This document shows positions 17,024-26,000 of a stretch of 64,000 bases of DNA, one piece after another. The stretch covers positions 248,001 through 312,000 of the forward strand of contig CAVTWA010000004.1 of the NCBI GenBank assembly GCA_963738025.1, given 5' to 3'. A model generated the notes under the pieces. It worked only from the letters and a program-made list of their open reading frames with translations. It searched no databases and had not been told where the DNA came from. The translations under genes and the position numbers were made by a program. Numbering within the stretch: the stretch's first letter is position 1; each line of letters opens with the position of its first letter. The stretch is from 20CM-2-55-15 sp963738025 (GTDB lineage Bacteria; Acidobacteriota; Terriglobia; 20CM-2-55-15).

Positions 17024-19747
17024 ATGTCCGATCTCGATTCCAGAGCAACAAAGAAGAGCACGGATCTGACCCTCCCCGACAAGCTATCGCGATTGTCGTA
17101 TGGACAGACATTGAAGCTGCTGGGAAGCAACGCTCCGAAATTGCTGCGCGGGGGCGCCAAGTGGGACTTCCGGCTGGATGAAGACGTATATTTGGGGGAG
17201 GACTTATTCCGCCTTCGGTTCCCGCTGGGAACCAGCGAAAGTGAATCGGCGCGTGTTGCCGTGACGATCCGGCTAATGGCTGACTCTTACGACCGGCTGC
17301 ACTGGAGTTGCACCGCGTGCGAATCGCTGTGCGAGCATGTCGGCGCTGCGTTCTCGCTGATCCTGGATGAGAAGATGGCGCTCGGGCTGTCCGGGCCGCC
17401 GCTGGAGCGCGTGCCGGCTGAGAGCTTAGGCGAAGAAGAACTCCTTAAAAGAGCGATTGAAGAGCGGTGGGAGCGGGCACGCGCAGAACGGATGACGGTG
17501 CAGTCGGCTGAACCGAGTCAGCCATGGACGGATTATACCGTTGCGAGCAAGATCTCCGGCAAGACCTATCGCGTCGCCTTGCGTGGATTCGAGCCCGGCG
17601 AGTCGTATTGCTCCTGCCCCGACTTCCGTACGAACACACTCGGTGCGTGCAAGCACATCCTGCACGTGGTTACGAAGTTGAAGCGGCGGTTCGCAGCGGC
17701 GGAATTAAAGAAGCCGTACAAACGCCGGACGATTTCCGTTCACATAAACTACGGCGGCAAAGCGGCGCTACGGCTCCTTCTACCCGAGAAGCTCGATCCT
17801 GAGTCTGCGAAAGTCGTCGAACAGTTGCGGGGACGCGACATCGACGACGTAACGGGCCTGCTCAAGCGGATACAGTCTCTCGAACGGCGCGGTCGGACAG
17901 TCCATATCTACCCGGATGCAGAAGAGTTCATCCAGCGGCGGCTCCTGCTCGACAACATCGCAAAACGCGCTGCAGAGATTCGCCGGCATCCGGAGTCTCA
18001 TCCCCTGCTGCGCGAACTGCTTAAGGTCGAGTTGCTGCCCTATCAACTCGACGGTATCGCATTCGCCGCGGGCGCCGGCCGCGCGGTTCTCGCCGACGAC
18101 ATGGGTCTGGGCAAGACCATTCAAGCCATCGGAGTGGCGGAGTTCCTCGCGCGCGAAGCCGGCATCTCGAAGGTGCTCGTCATCTGCCCCGCATCCGTGA
18201 AATCGCAGTGGCGGAACGAAATCGAGCGTTTCTGCACCCGGGACTGTCAGTTGGTCTTCGGAGGCGTCGCGGCGCGCGGCCAGCAGTACGCCAACAACTG
18301 TTTCTTTACCGTGTGCAATTACGAGCAGGTTCTGCGCGACATCCTGTCGATCGAACGCGCGAAATGGGATCTCATCATTCTGGACGAAGGCCAGCGCATC
18401 AAAAACTGGGAGGCGAAGACCAGCCGCGTGATCAAAGGCCTTCGCTCGCGGTTCGCGCTCGTGTTGACCGGCACACCGGTCGAAAACCGGCTCGACGATC
18501 TGTACTCCATCGTGCAGTTCATCGACGACCGGCGGCTTGGCCCGGCATTCCGCTTCTACAACCGCCATCGCGTCGTGGACGACAGGGGCAAAGTGCTCGG
18601 CTACAAGAATCTGTCCGAGTTGCGCGAAAACCTCCAACCGGTGCTGCTTCGACGCACACGCCAATCGGTGCGCCAGCAGCTTCCAGGGCGAACGAATGAA
18701 ATCATACGCGTCACGCCCACCGAGGAACAACTAGGCCTGCACGGCTCGCACATGCAGGTTGTTATTCAGATTACGCAGAAGAAATTCCTAACTGAGATGG
18801 ATTTGCTCCGGCTGCAGAAGCATCTTCTGATGTGCCGTATGTCCGCAGACAGTACGCTCCTGGTCGACAAGCAAGCGCCCGGATACTCGTCGAAACTCGA
18901 AGAACTGGACAGATTGTTCGACCGGCTCTTCTCCGAGGAAGGCCGCAAGGTACTCCTCTTTTCGGAATGGACCACGATGCTCGACTTGATCGAGCCTCTT
19001 CTAAGAAAACGCCGACTTGCTTTTGTGCGCCTCGACGGCTCCGTTCCGCAAAAGTTGCGGCAGGGGCTCGTCCACGAATTTCAGAGCAATCCGCGATGCC
19101 GCCTGTTTCTGACGACGAATGCCGGCTCGACAGGACTAAATCTGCAGGCGGCAAACACGGTAATCAACGTCGATCTTCCATGGAATCCGGCCGTGCTGGA
19201 ACAGCGGGTTGCCCGAGCCTATCGCATGGGCCAAAAACAGCCCGTACAAGTGTTCATCCTTATCACAGAAGGGACCATAGAAGAGCGGATGCTCAGCACT
19301 CTCTCGGCAAAACACGATTTGGCCCTTGCTGCTCTGGACGTTGAGAGCGATGTGGATCAGTTGAAGCTTGTGGGTGGCATGGAAGAACTGCGCCGTCGTC
19401 TGGAAGTACTGCTCGGCGCCCACCCCGAAGCTCCGCGTGATGAGAGCCTCCGCCGCGACACCGAAGCAGACACCGCTCGCCGGACAAGGCTTGCTCTTTC
19501 GGGCGGTCAACTACTCAGCGCTGCGTTTCAATTTCTTGGTGAACTGTTACCGGCACCGACGCCTTCCTCAGCATCTACTTCGGCCGCCAACGCCCTGACG
19601 GCAAGGTTGGGGCAAAACCTCGCCGACCTCGTGGAAACGGACGAGCACGGGCGGCCGCAGTTTACCTTCACTTTGCCGGACAAGGCGGCGCTTGACAACC
19701 TGACTCACGTGCTCTCGCGGTTGCTAACGCAAACTCAGCCCGAATAG
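17024..19747 (+). CDS. SNF2-family DEAD/DEAH-type helicase with SWIM zinc finger
   Basis: This 907-residue protein has a SWIM zinc-binding motif CSCPDFRTNTLGACKHI (about residues 195-211), preceded by a second Cys/His cluster, CTACESLCEHVGAAF (about 97-111). The helicase core has Walker A DDMGLGKTIQ near 358-367, a DEGQRIKN box near 454 in place of DEAH, GTPVENRL, and the C-terminal helicase motifs LFSEWTTM, FLTTNAGSTGLNLQAA and QRVARAYRMGQKQPV. SNF2 ATPases translocate on duplex DNA and remodel bound proteins. It follows Wadjet on the same strand and could serve defence or ordinary transcription/repair; context alone does not decide. Confidence 0.88.
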   Translation: MSDLDSRATKKSTDLTLPDKLSRLSYGQTLKLLGSNAPKLLRGGAKWDFRLDEDVYLGEDLFRLRFPLGTSESESARVAVTIRLMADSYDRLHWSCTACESLCEHVGAAFSLILDEKMALGLSGPPLERVPAESLGEEELLKRAIEERWERARAERMTVQSAEPSQPWTDYTVASKISGKTYRVALRGFEPGESYCSCPDFRTNTLGACKHILHVVTKLKRRFAAAELKKPYKRRTISVHINYGGKAALRLLLPEKLDPESAKVVEQLRGRDIDDVTGLLKRIQSLERRGRTVHIYPDAEEFIQRRLLLDNIAKRAAEIRRHPESHPLLRELLKVELLPYQLDGIAFAAGAGRAVLADDMGLGKTIQAIGVAEFLAREAGISKVLVICPASVKSQWRNEIERFCTRDCQLVFGGVAARGQQYANNCFFTVCNYEQVLRDILSIERAKWDLIILDEGQRIKNWEAKTSRVIKGLRSRFALVLTGTPVENRLDDLYSIVQFIDDRRLGPAFRFYNRHRVVDDRGKVLGYKNLSELRENLQPVLLRRTRQSVRQQLPGRTNEIIRVTPTEEQLGLHGSHMQVVIQITQKKFLTEMDLLRLQKHLLMCRMSADSTLLVDKQAPGYSSKLEELDRLFDRLFSEEGRKVLLFSEWTTMLDLIEPLLRKRRLAFVRLDGSVPQKLRQGLVHEFQSNPRCRLFLTTNAGSTGLNLQAANTVINVDLPWNPAVLEQRVARAYRMGQKQPVQVFILITEGTIEERMLSTLSAKHDLALAALDVESDVDQLKLVGGMEELRRRLEVLLGAHPEAPRDESLRRDTEADTARRTRLALSGGQLLSAAFQFLGELLPAPTPSSASTSAANALTARLGQNLADLVETDEHGRPQFTFTLPDKAALDNLTHVLSRLLTQTQPE

Positions 19748-19760
19748 TGCGCGCCAGCAA

Positions 19761-20372
19761 CTACCCGTTCCGAACTCCCAATTGTTTGAGCTGCTTCTTA
19801 CTGAGTTGACGCTTCACGCGGCAAATCACCGGTGTCTTGGAATCCCACCCGTAGAATGAACCCCGCCAGAAAACAGGCGCCTTCGTCTCCACTTCCGAAA
19901 ACTCGTGGAAATACCAGATCCCGTCAATCTTTCGGTATTCCTTGCCGTTGCCGATCGGCAAAAAGTCGGGAACCTTCTTTGCTTCCTTTACCCGGGCAAT
20001 GGAGCGCCATTTCCGATATTGCGCGCCCTCACGAAGGATGCCAGTCTCCGGTTCGACGTAATAGTCATAGAAAAGGCCTCCGGCCTTGTGAACGCCGTGG
20101 CCATCCGCAAATCCAGACGTTGCCGTCGGTACCGCGATAGGTATGGACGGCCACCAGATGCGCGCTGAGGATATGCCGCACGCCCCAGGACCAGCATCGT
20201 CCCAGCGTGCGGGGATCTCGGAATAGACATCATCCCAAGGTCGGCCGCAACTCTGTCTGAGGTAATTGTGCAACGGACCAAGCAGATCCGTGAAATCCTT
20301 GTCGCCCAATTTTTTGAGGTATCCCTCCTGCTTGCTGGAAACTGGCAGGCGAGTCAGCCCTTCATGCTCCAA
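19761..20372 (-). CDS. Conserved hypothetical protein, reading frame possibly shifted twice
   Basis: The 203-codon frame has family-like ends: LGPLHNYLRQSCGRPWDDVYSEI at the N-terminal side (GRPWDDVYSEI is a recurrent motif in a widespread uncharacterised family) and YYVEPETGILREG with RKIDGIWYFHEF at the C-terminal side. The middle (about 20060-20218) reads poorly in this frame. The frame shifted by two gives RCWSWGVRHILSAHLVAVHTY, shown here as WGVRHILSAHLVAVH, which fits the family better. Two compensating indels would explain this. The TTG at 20372 is an arbitrary start: the frame is open to 20499 without an ATG. The function is unknown. Confidence 0.45.
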   Translation of the reverse strand: MEHEGLTRLPVSSKQEGYLKKLGDKDFTDLLGPLHNYLRQSCGRPWDDVYSEIPARWDDAGPGACGISSARIWWPSIPIAVPTATSGFADGHGVHKAGGLFYDYYVEPETGILREGAQYRKWRSIARVKEAKKVPDFLPIGNGKEYRKIDGIWYFHEFSEVETKAPVFWRGSFYGWDSKTPVICRVKRQLSKKQLKQLGVRNG

Positions 20373-20500
20373 ACCATCTTCATGCCGAATGATCTTGCCG
20401 TAGTGTCGCGCCTTCGCGCTGAGCGCCGAGGTCTCATCGTTATTAGCGGCTCCTTTAACCGCATCTACGTGAAACCCATAAGCGGAGCTGCCGAAAATTC

Positions 20501-20522
20501 ATAGGCGACATATAGGTGACAT
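20501..20522 (+). repeat. Tandem pair of ATAGGCGACAT-like 11-mers, left copy
   Basis: Two consecutive 11-mers (ATAGGCGACAT, ATAGGTGACAT). A near-identical pair stands at 22369-22390 in the same orientation. Between the two lie the DUF433/DUF5615 pair and the deleted TOTE copy. Confidence 0.55.
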
Positions 20523-20558
20523 CGAATCGCCCGCAGCCTACCTTCTTTACCCCAATCC

Positions 20559-20921
20559 TCAGCGACTGCGGGGCTCCTTCAACTGAAGAACCTTTCCGCC
20601 TTCCTCGACGACGTAGAGCGCGCGTTGAAGTGAAGACGCAAACAGGTCACGTAAGAATGGTGCGAAAGGCAGGAGCGCTGGTAGGGCGTTCGATTTCCCG
20701 TCCACAACGACCACAGTCAACACGAGCGTGGCGAGGTTCTGTTGATGCTCGATCTGCTTGTCAATTGTGACGAACACTTCGAATCCGTTCGCAACGGCGA
20801 CGGACATCAACGGGCCGTTGCGGAGCAGTTCCCACTTCATCTCTCGTGTTGTGCGGATTTCGTGTCCAGGCAGGTGTTCGCGCAACCTGCGGGGCAGATT
20901 GTGGTCGAACAGAATCTTCAC
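20559..20921 (-). CDS. DUF5615 family PIN-like protein (putative toxin)
   Basis: This 120-residue protein begins with MKILFDHNLPRRLREHL, the typical opening of DUF5615 (Mut7-C-like PIN fold), with an early Asp and a later acidic/Thr patch (EVFVTIDKQIE). Members are thought to be RNases of toxin-antitoxin pairs. The GTG start at 20921 lies 2 nt after the stop of the DUF433 gene, so the two are translated together. It is slightly longer than usual because of an extra C-terminal tail (LYVVEEGGKVLQLKE). Confidence 0.8.
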   Translation of the reverse strand: MKILFDHNLPRRLREHLPGHEIRTTREMKWELLRNGPLMSVAVANGFEVFVTIDKQIEHQQNLATLVLTVVVVDGKSNALPALLPFAPFLRDLFASSLQRALYVVEEGGKVLQLKEPRSR

Positions 20922-20923
20922 TG

Positions 20924-21232
20924 TTACGGCTTCGGCAAATCTTCAAGCAGCTGAGATCCGGCCAATTCGAGCAGCGATTCTGCCTGCTCGCGCGAGACCC
21001 CTTCGAAATCCTCAAGGAACTCGTCTAGCGTCTGGCTGGCCGCCAGCGAATCAAACAGGGTTTTGATTGGAACTCGCGTGCCGTAGAAGCAAGGCGCGCC
21101 GCTTACGCGCTCGGGGTTGATCCAAACAAGTCCAAACAACGGATGCCCGGATTGAATCAAATCTCCGACGAGATGCTCCGGAGCTACTGGAGTGACCTTC
21201 TTGATTAACGGTCGATCGATTAGCTTGGCCAT
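20924..21232 (-). CDS. DUF433 family protein (putative antitoxin)
   Basis: The C-terminal two thirds of this 102-residue protein is a DUF433 domain: WINPERVSGAPCFYGTRVPI, then LFDSLAASQTLDEFLEDF and VSREQAESLLELA, a helix-turn-helix-like fold. DUF433 genes are typically paired with DUF5615 PIN-like genes as VapBC-like modules; here the DUF5615 gene follows after 2 nt. The ~40-residue N-terminus is not part of the domain. ATG 21232 was chosen over a TTG three codons upstream. The DNA-binding fold suggests it represses its own operon. Confidence 0.8.
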   Translation of the reverse strand: MAKLIDRPLIKKVTPVAPEHLVGDLIQSGHPLFGLVWINPERVSGAPCFYGTRVPIKTLFDSLAASQTLDEFLEDFEGVSREQAESLLELAGSQLLEDLPKP

Positions 21233-21399
21233 AGTGTTCAAAACCTGAAACCATTATATAGCTTGGCCCGTTCACCCACAGCACGCTGCTCTGCTGCGAG
21301 ATCGATGCCTTAGAAGGCGGTTCCAAAGCATCGGAGTCAAACTTTCGCCCTGTTAGAGGCCTGGAACGTGTTTCCTTTCGATCGACGACATACCAGCGA

Positions 21400-22285
21400 G
21401 TCAAGGCTAACTCGTTGAGGCTGAACGTTGACGCCCCCAGAGACTGCAGTATGGAATCCAGAACGCCGTCCAAATCCTTACCAAGATCTTGTGCAAGAAA
21501 CCGCAAAACAAGATAGCGGTTTTGCTGCTGCCGGAGGCGATCCTTTCGGCGGTCTCGCCGGTACGCTTCGGCATTGGAAAGATGCTGTTCTCCGTCGAGT
21601 TAGATGTTGTCATCCACGAAAAGACTGTTGCCCACCTCTCGCGCCAGCTTCTGAAGTGGAAGTGCGATCAGGTTTCCGAAACCGCCGTGGGGCAGCGTGT
21701 CTTGATTCGGAAAGAAGCGATCATAGGAGCCAAAGCCAATGCTGGAGTTACGCTCCATAGTTTTGGTCAGGATGAACGAACCCAATCGCCGCGCCGAAAC
21801 AGCGGTGATCGCTTCCTCGAAGAACAGCCAGACATGTCCTCCACGGCCGGAGCGGGACCGTTCGAGGGCAGCTGAAACACCAAGCGCACGACAGCCCTCG
21901 AGATATGCTCGTGCCGCTTACTGCCAGCCGTCCTTATCGAAATCGACGGCCAGGAAGAAACAAGTCTCATCCTGAAGCATCGGATAAACACCCGCGACGA
22001 ACGGCTCCCCGGCCGGATCGAATCCTGAAAGATGCCAGCGAATCACATCGTCAGTGATTGGAAGAAACTGACGGAACTGGCACTCCGAACATTTGATTCC
22101 CGGCTTTTAGCAAATCCCACGAACCCACTCGTTCGCACACGCGGGCGCATAGCCGGATCGACCCGTATTTCGGCTTTCGAACCTGCGAGGATAGATGTCA
22201 TCTCGGCCGCGAAATAGAGAACGAAGAGTCGAATCTTGGCGTCGGCAGGAGAGTATTGATGAACGAGACTCGCTTCTGGAACCAT
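21400..22285 (-). pseudogene. TOTE-type primase/nuclease gene, copy 1: internally deleted and frameshifted
   Basis: From ATG 22285 the minus strand encodes the N-terminus of a TOTE-type archaeo-eukaryotic primase protein (SLVHQYSPADAKIRLF, GRDDIYPRRFESRNTG, GYAPACANEWVRG). It continues through WHLSGFDPAGEPFVAGVYPM, FFLAVDFDKDGW, LERSRSGRGGHVWLFFEEA and YDRFFPNQDTLPHGGFGN. There is an early frameshift, an in-frame stop after NEWVRGIC, another after DGW, and one at 21600. Directly after that stop the sequence jumps to a DUF559-type endonuclease tail (LDGEQHLSNAEAYRRDRRKDR, then VLRFLAQDLGKDLDGVLDSI). The whole helicase present in copy 2 (28642-31536) is missing. It cannot make a full product. 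Confidence 0.75.
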
Positions 22286-22368
22286 GGCCGTCACCGGTTG
22301 AATATACACGTTCCAGCTTCATTCACGAGCGCAAGCCCACCCCCACACTGCTTGTCGAAGCGACCGCT

Positions 22369-22390
22369 GTAGGCGACAAATAGGCGACGA
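22369..22390 (+). repeat. Tandem pair of TAGGCGACAA-like 11-mers, right copy
   Basis: Two consecutive 11-mers (GTAGGCGACAA, ATAGGCGACGA) matching the pair at 20501-20522 at 17 of the first 20 positions, just upstream of the deleted TOTE copy. Confidence 0.55.
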
Positions 22391-22432
22391 ATTAATGGGA
22401 TTACTAACCCCTCTTAAACTGTTGAGAATTAT

Positions 22433-22479
22433 GCCGGTGAAGTGGTGCAATGGGCATACGCGGCAGACTATTTGTCTGG
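22433..22479 (+). other. tRNA-Leu-like 5' fragment (degenerate)
   Basis: GCCGG, then TGGGCATACGC and GGCAGACT, parallel the first half of the tRNA-Leu at 22550 (acceptor 5' strand, D arm, anticodon 5' stem). The anticodon loop does not close correctly and no 3' half follows, so this is not a functional tRNA. Confidence 0.45.
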
Positions 22480-22549
22480 AGTCAGAAACACCAAGGCTTA
22501 CCACTGTTGACTCCTTGATCTGCAAGGTGTTAGCTTCATAGTTCTCTTG

Positions 22550-22635
22550 GCCGGAGTGGCGAAATTGGCATACGCAGCAGACTCAAAATCTGCCGGGGTT
22601 CACTCCCCGTGGGGGTTCAAGTCCCCCCTCCGGCA
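22550..22635 (+). tRNA. tRNA-Leu (CAA)
   Basis: The 86-nt sequence folds as a class II tRNA. The acceptor stem GCCGGAG pairs with CTCCGGC followed by discriminator A. The anticodon arm GCAGA-CTCAAAA-TCTGC carries anticodon CAA. A variable arm CGGGGTTCACTCCCCG is present, and the T arm GGGGG-TTCAAGT-CCCCC is perfect. CCA is not encoded. It reads UUG leucine codons. Several open frames across it are artefacts. Confidence 0.97.
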
Positions 22636-23094
22636 TCCATCAAATCATTTAATAGCAATGGCTTACAGGTCTGATTTTCTATTGTGTGTGCCAGCAGTAC
22701 TTTCCTTTGCTCGAAATCCTTTCTGGCACGACAGAGCGCGCGCCAACTTTCAAAGGTCATCACTTCTCGTCTCTCGGCGCCCTCAAAGAGCTTGAGCTTT
22801 TTCTCAGAGTAAATCTGTCAAACAATTCTCGGATGCTGGATTCCAGGAAACGCGTACAGCAGCCAAGCTGTTCGGCGAAATGATGCTTGTCTCGACTCCG
22901 ATTCGATCCAGAGTCGAAAGTTGGTTGTGATCCGCGAGGGTAGTGCTCCTGTCGCGCATTCTTTCGATCAGGTGAGCCTCCAGACACGAGGGCGGCTAAA
23001 CTGAGGCTCACTACACTTGAACCAGTCCGATTGCATCACGCCGCCATTGTGGACACGCCGACGTAGCAGAGTAACAGAACTCAAAGTTCCGTGG
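22636..23094. other. Intergenic stretch, nothing recognised
   Basis: About 460 bp follow the tRNA up to the stop of the histidine kinase gene. Open frames here are short, unsupported by ribosome sites and lack recognisable motifs. No integrase remnant was recognised next to the tRNA. Confidence 0.5.
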
Positions 23095-26000
23095 TTAGGC
23101 TGCGCGATCAGGTCGACCGCCATCGGAAAGTCTATCCTGCGCTGCAGAGACTCTGGGAATCGTGAAGAAAAAAGTACTCCCGCTTCCCGCTGTGCTCTCG
23201 ACCCAGATGCGTCCATCGTGAGCCCCGACGATGCCCTTGGTGATGGGAAGCCCGAGCCCAGCGCCGTGACGCCCAGCCTTGGTTGCTTGCCAAAATCGGT
23301 CAAAGACACGGGGCAGGTTCTCAGACGCAATGCCCGAGCCCGTATCCGCAACCCAGAAGACGACCTCGCCATCTCTCGATGTCGCGCCGGCCGTGATACG
23401 ACCGCCAGCCTTCGTGAATTTGATCGCGTTGCCGATGAGGTTCTCGAACACCTGAAGGAGCCGGTCTCGATCACCCCACACTTCGGGAAGGGCGGGGTCC
23501 ACTTCGGCTCGAAGCTCAAGGGAGGACGAAGACGCGAGTGGTTTCTGCATATCCACCGCCTCGACAATCAACCCACTGGCGGATAGTCGTGATCGCTCGA
23601 TGGTCAACTGCCCTGCCTCCATGAGTGCGACATCTAGGAGATCCTGAATCAGGCGTTTCATGCGGTTGGCCGCGCGTTGGATGACCTCCGCCGGCTTCTG
23701 AGATCGCCGTTCGGGTCCCGGGCCGTGACGCTTTAGTACCGCAGCTTGCAATAGGATCGTCGAAAGCGGATTCCGCAGGTCATGAGCCACAACGCCCAAC
23801 ACCTGATCACGAAGTTGCGTGGCGTGGACTGAAGCGCGGAAGAGACGTGCGTTCTCGATTGCCATAGCTGCCCGCTGAGCCAGCTCTTCGGCTAAACGAA
23901 GATCGTCCAGCCGGTAGACGCGAGACGGGGTTGAGGAGCCCAACATCATCGCGCCGAGAGGCCGTCCCCGCACCAGAAGCGGCACAGCGACAAACGACTT
24001 GACGCCAGTGGCCAGGAGCGCTTGCAGGTGTTTCGGCCCCTGCGCCAGCGACTCGATGTACTCTGGCGTCACGTGCTCGATGAGCACGGGCCGTTTGCTC
24101 TCAACCACAGACCGCATGAGGTGACGGAGATCTCGATCGGGCGGCAGCTGCTCGAGAACCGCGCAAACCGCAGCCTTGGCAGGATCAGCGCTCGCCACCT
24201 TCAGTCGATTGAGATTCCCATGTTCGTTCATCACGTCAACAGCACACCAGTCCGCAATATTCTGAACTACCAGGTCAGCTACGGAAGACAGCGTCTGCTC
24301 GGAGTCAAGCGAAGCAGACAGCACCACGCTAACTTCAGCCAAAAAGTCCTGTTCCTTCTCAAACCGCTTGCGCTCGGTGATGTCTCGCAGCGCCACTGTG
24401 AGCATTGTCTTCTCACCAACCCTCAGCTTTGAGATCGCAGCCTCCCCCGGGAACTCGTCACCGTTCTTCCGTAAACCAGCGATTGTGATAAGGCGTTCTC
24501 CCACCTGATGCACGGTCACAGGGCCAGCCGCAAACCGCGCCACGTGCTGACGATGGACGCTGCGAAATCGATCCGGAATGAGGATGTCCAGCGGAGCGCC
24601 TATCACCTCGGACTTGGAGTAACCAAAGACCTCCTCCGCTCCATTGTTGAATAGGGTGATTCGCTGCTCCTCATCGATGGAAATGATCGCATCGGTTGAA
24701 ATCGAAATGATCCCGGAAAACTTTGCCTCGGACTCCTTAAGCCTCTGTTCCGCGATTTTGATCTGTTCGATATCGGTGCAAGTCCCGAACCATTTACGGA
24801 TCTCCCCATTCGCGCTTAGCAGGGGCACTCCGCGGATCAACCACCACCGGTAGACGCCATCGGCGCGCCGCAAACGGCATTCGAGCGAATAAATGTCACG
24901 GTGTTGTATCGCACGCTGCCAGGCATCCCACGCTCGCTGCCGGTCGTCCGGGTGGAAAGGAATGATCCAGCCTTCGCCGTAGCTTTCTTCCAGACTGAGG
25001 CCGGTGTAGTCCGCCCATTGCTGATTGAAATAGATGTTCAATCCATTGGCTGTGGTGGCCCAGACGATCTGCGGCATGGACTCGGCCAGCTCCCGAAACT
25101 CGCGTTCGCTCCTCTGCAGCGCCTCTTCTGCGAGCTTGTGCTCGCTGATATCCAGCATTGTGCCCATCATTCTCATGGGGTCGCCCTTTGGGTTCCGATA
25201 GACACGACCCTTGGCCGAGATCCAGTGAATGGACTCGTCCGCCCAAAGTATTCGACATTCCATATCGAAGCTGTCGGACTCAAACGCTTTTTCGAAAGCT
25301 CGTTTTGCAACTTCTCGATCTTCGGGGACAACATGAGTCATGAAGACCGCCGCTCCCCATGTAGGAATGGCGGCCGAATATCCGAATATCTGGTCATGCC
25401 GGAGAGACCGCACGGACGTATCGGTGAGGAGATCCAGATCCCACATACCCATTTGAGCAGAATCGAGCGCGAGCGTAAGGCGCCGTTCACTCTCTTGCAG
25501 AGCGTCTTCTACACGTTTCCGTTCTGTGATGTCCTCCATTTGAACGATGTAATAGAGCGGCGCGCCCTCTCGATTACGAAGAATCGAGACGCTGAGTTGG
25601 ATATCGACGATCGTACCGTCTTTGCGGATGTGACGCTTGCCGAGCTGATATCGAGGAATCTCCCCACGAGCGAGTTGACCTTTGAGCGCAAGCTCCGCGG
25701 CGACATCGTCGGGAGGGGTGATGGCCTGGAAAGTGAGTCCTGTCAGCTCGCCGGGGCTATAGCCGACGATCTCGCAGAGCGCACGATTGACACGGACGAA
25801 ACGACCATCGAGCGCCTCCAATGCCATCCCAATGGGGGCTTCGTCGATCGTGAGCCGAAATCGCTCTTCTGATTCCTGCAGAGTCCGTTCGATGCGCTTA
25901 CGCTGGGTGATGTCGATGTTGACGCCGACCATGCGCAACGGTTCGCCTTGCGCGTCATAGAAAATATGACCCTGCGAACTGATCCACCCTTCCTCGGCTG

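Noticed and set aside
22547..22795. Small ORF beginning with MAGVAKLAYAADSKS
   Set aside because: It is a conceptual translation of the tRNA-Leu gene and its flank, a common annotation artefact.
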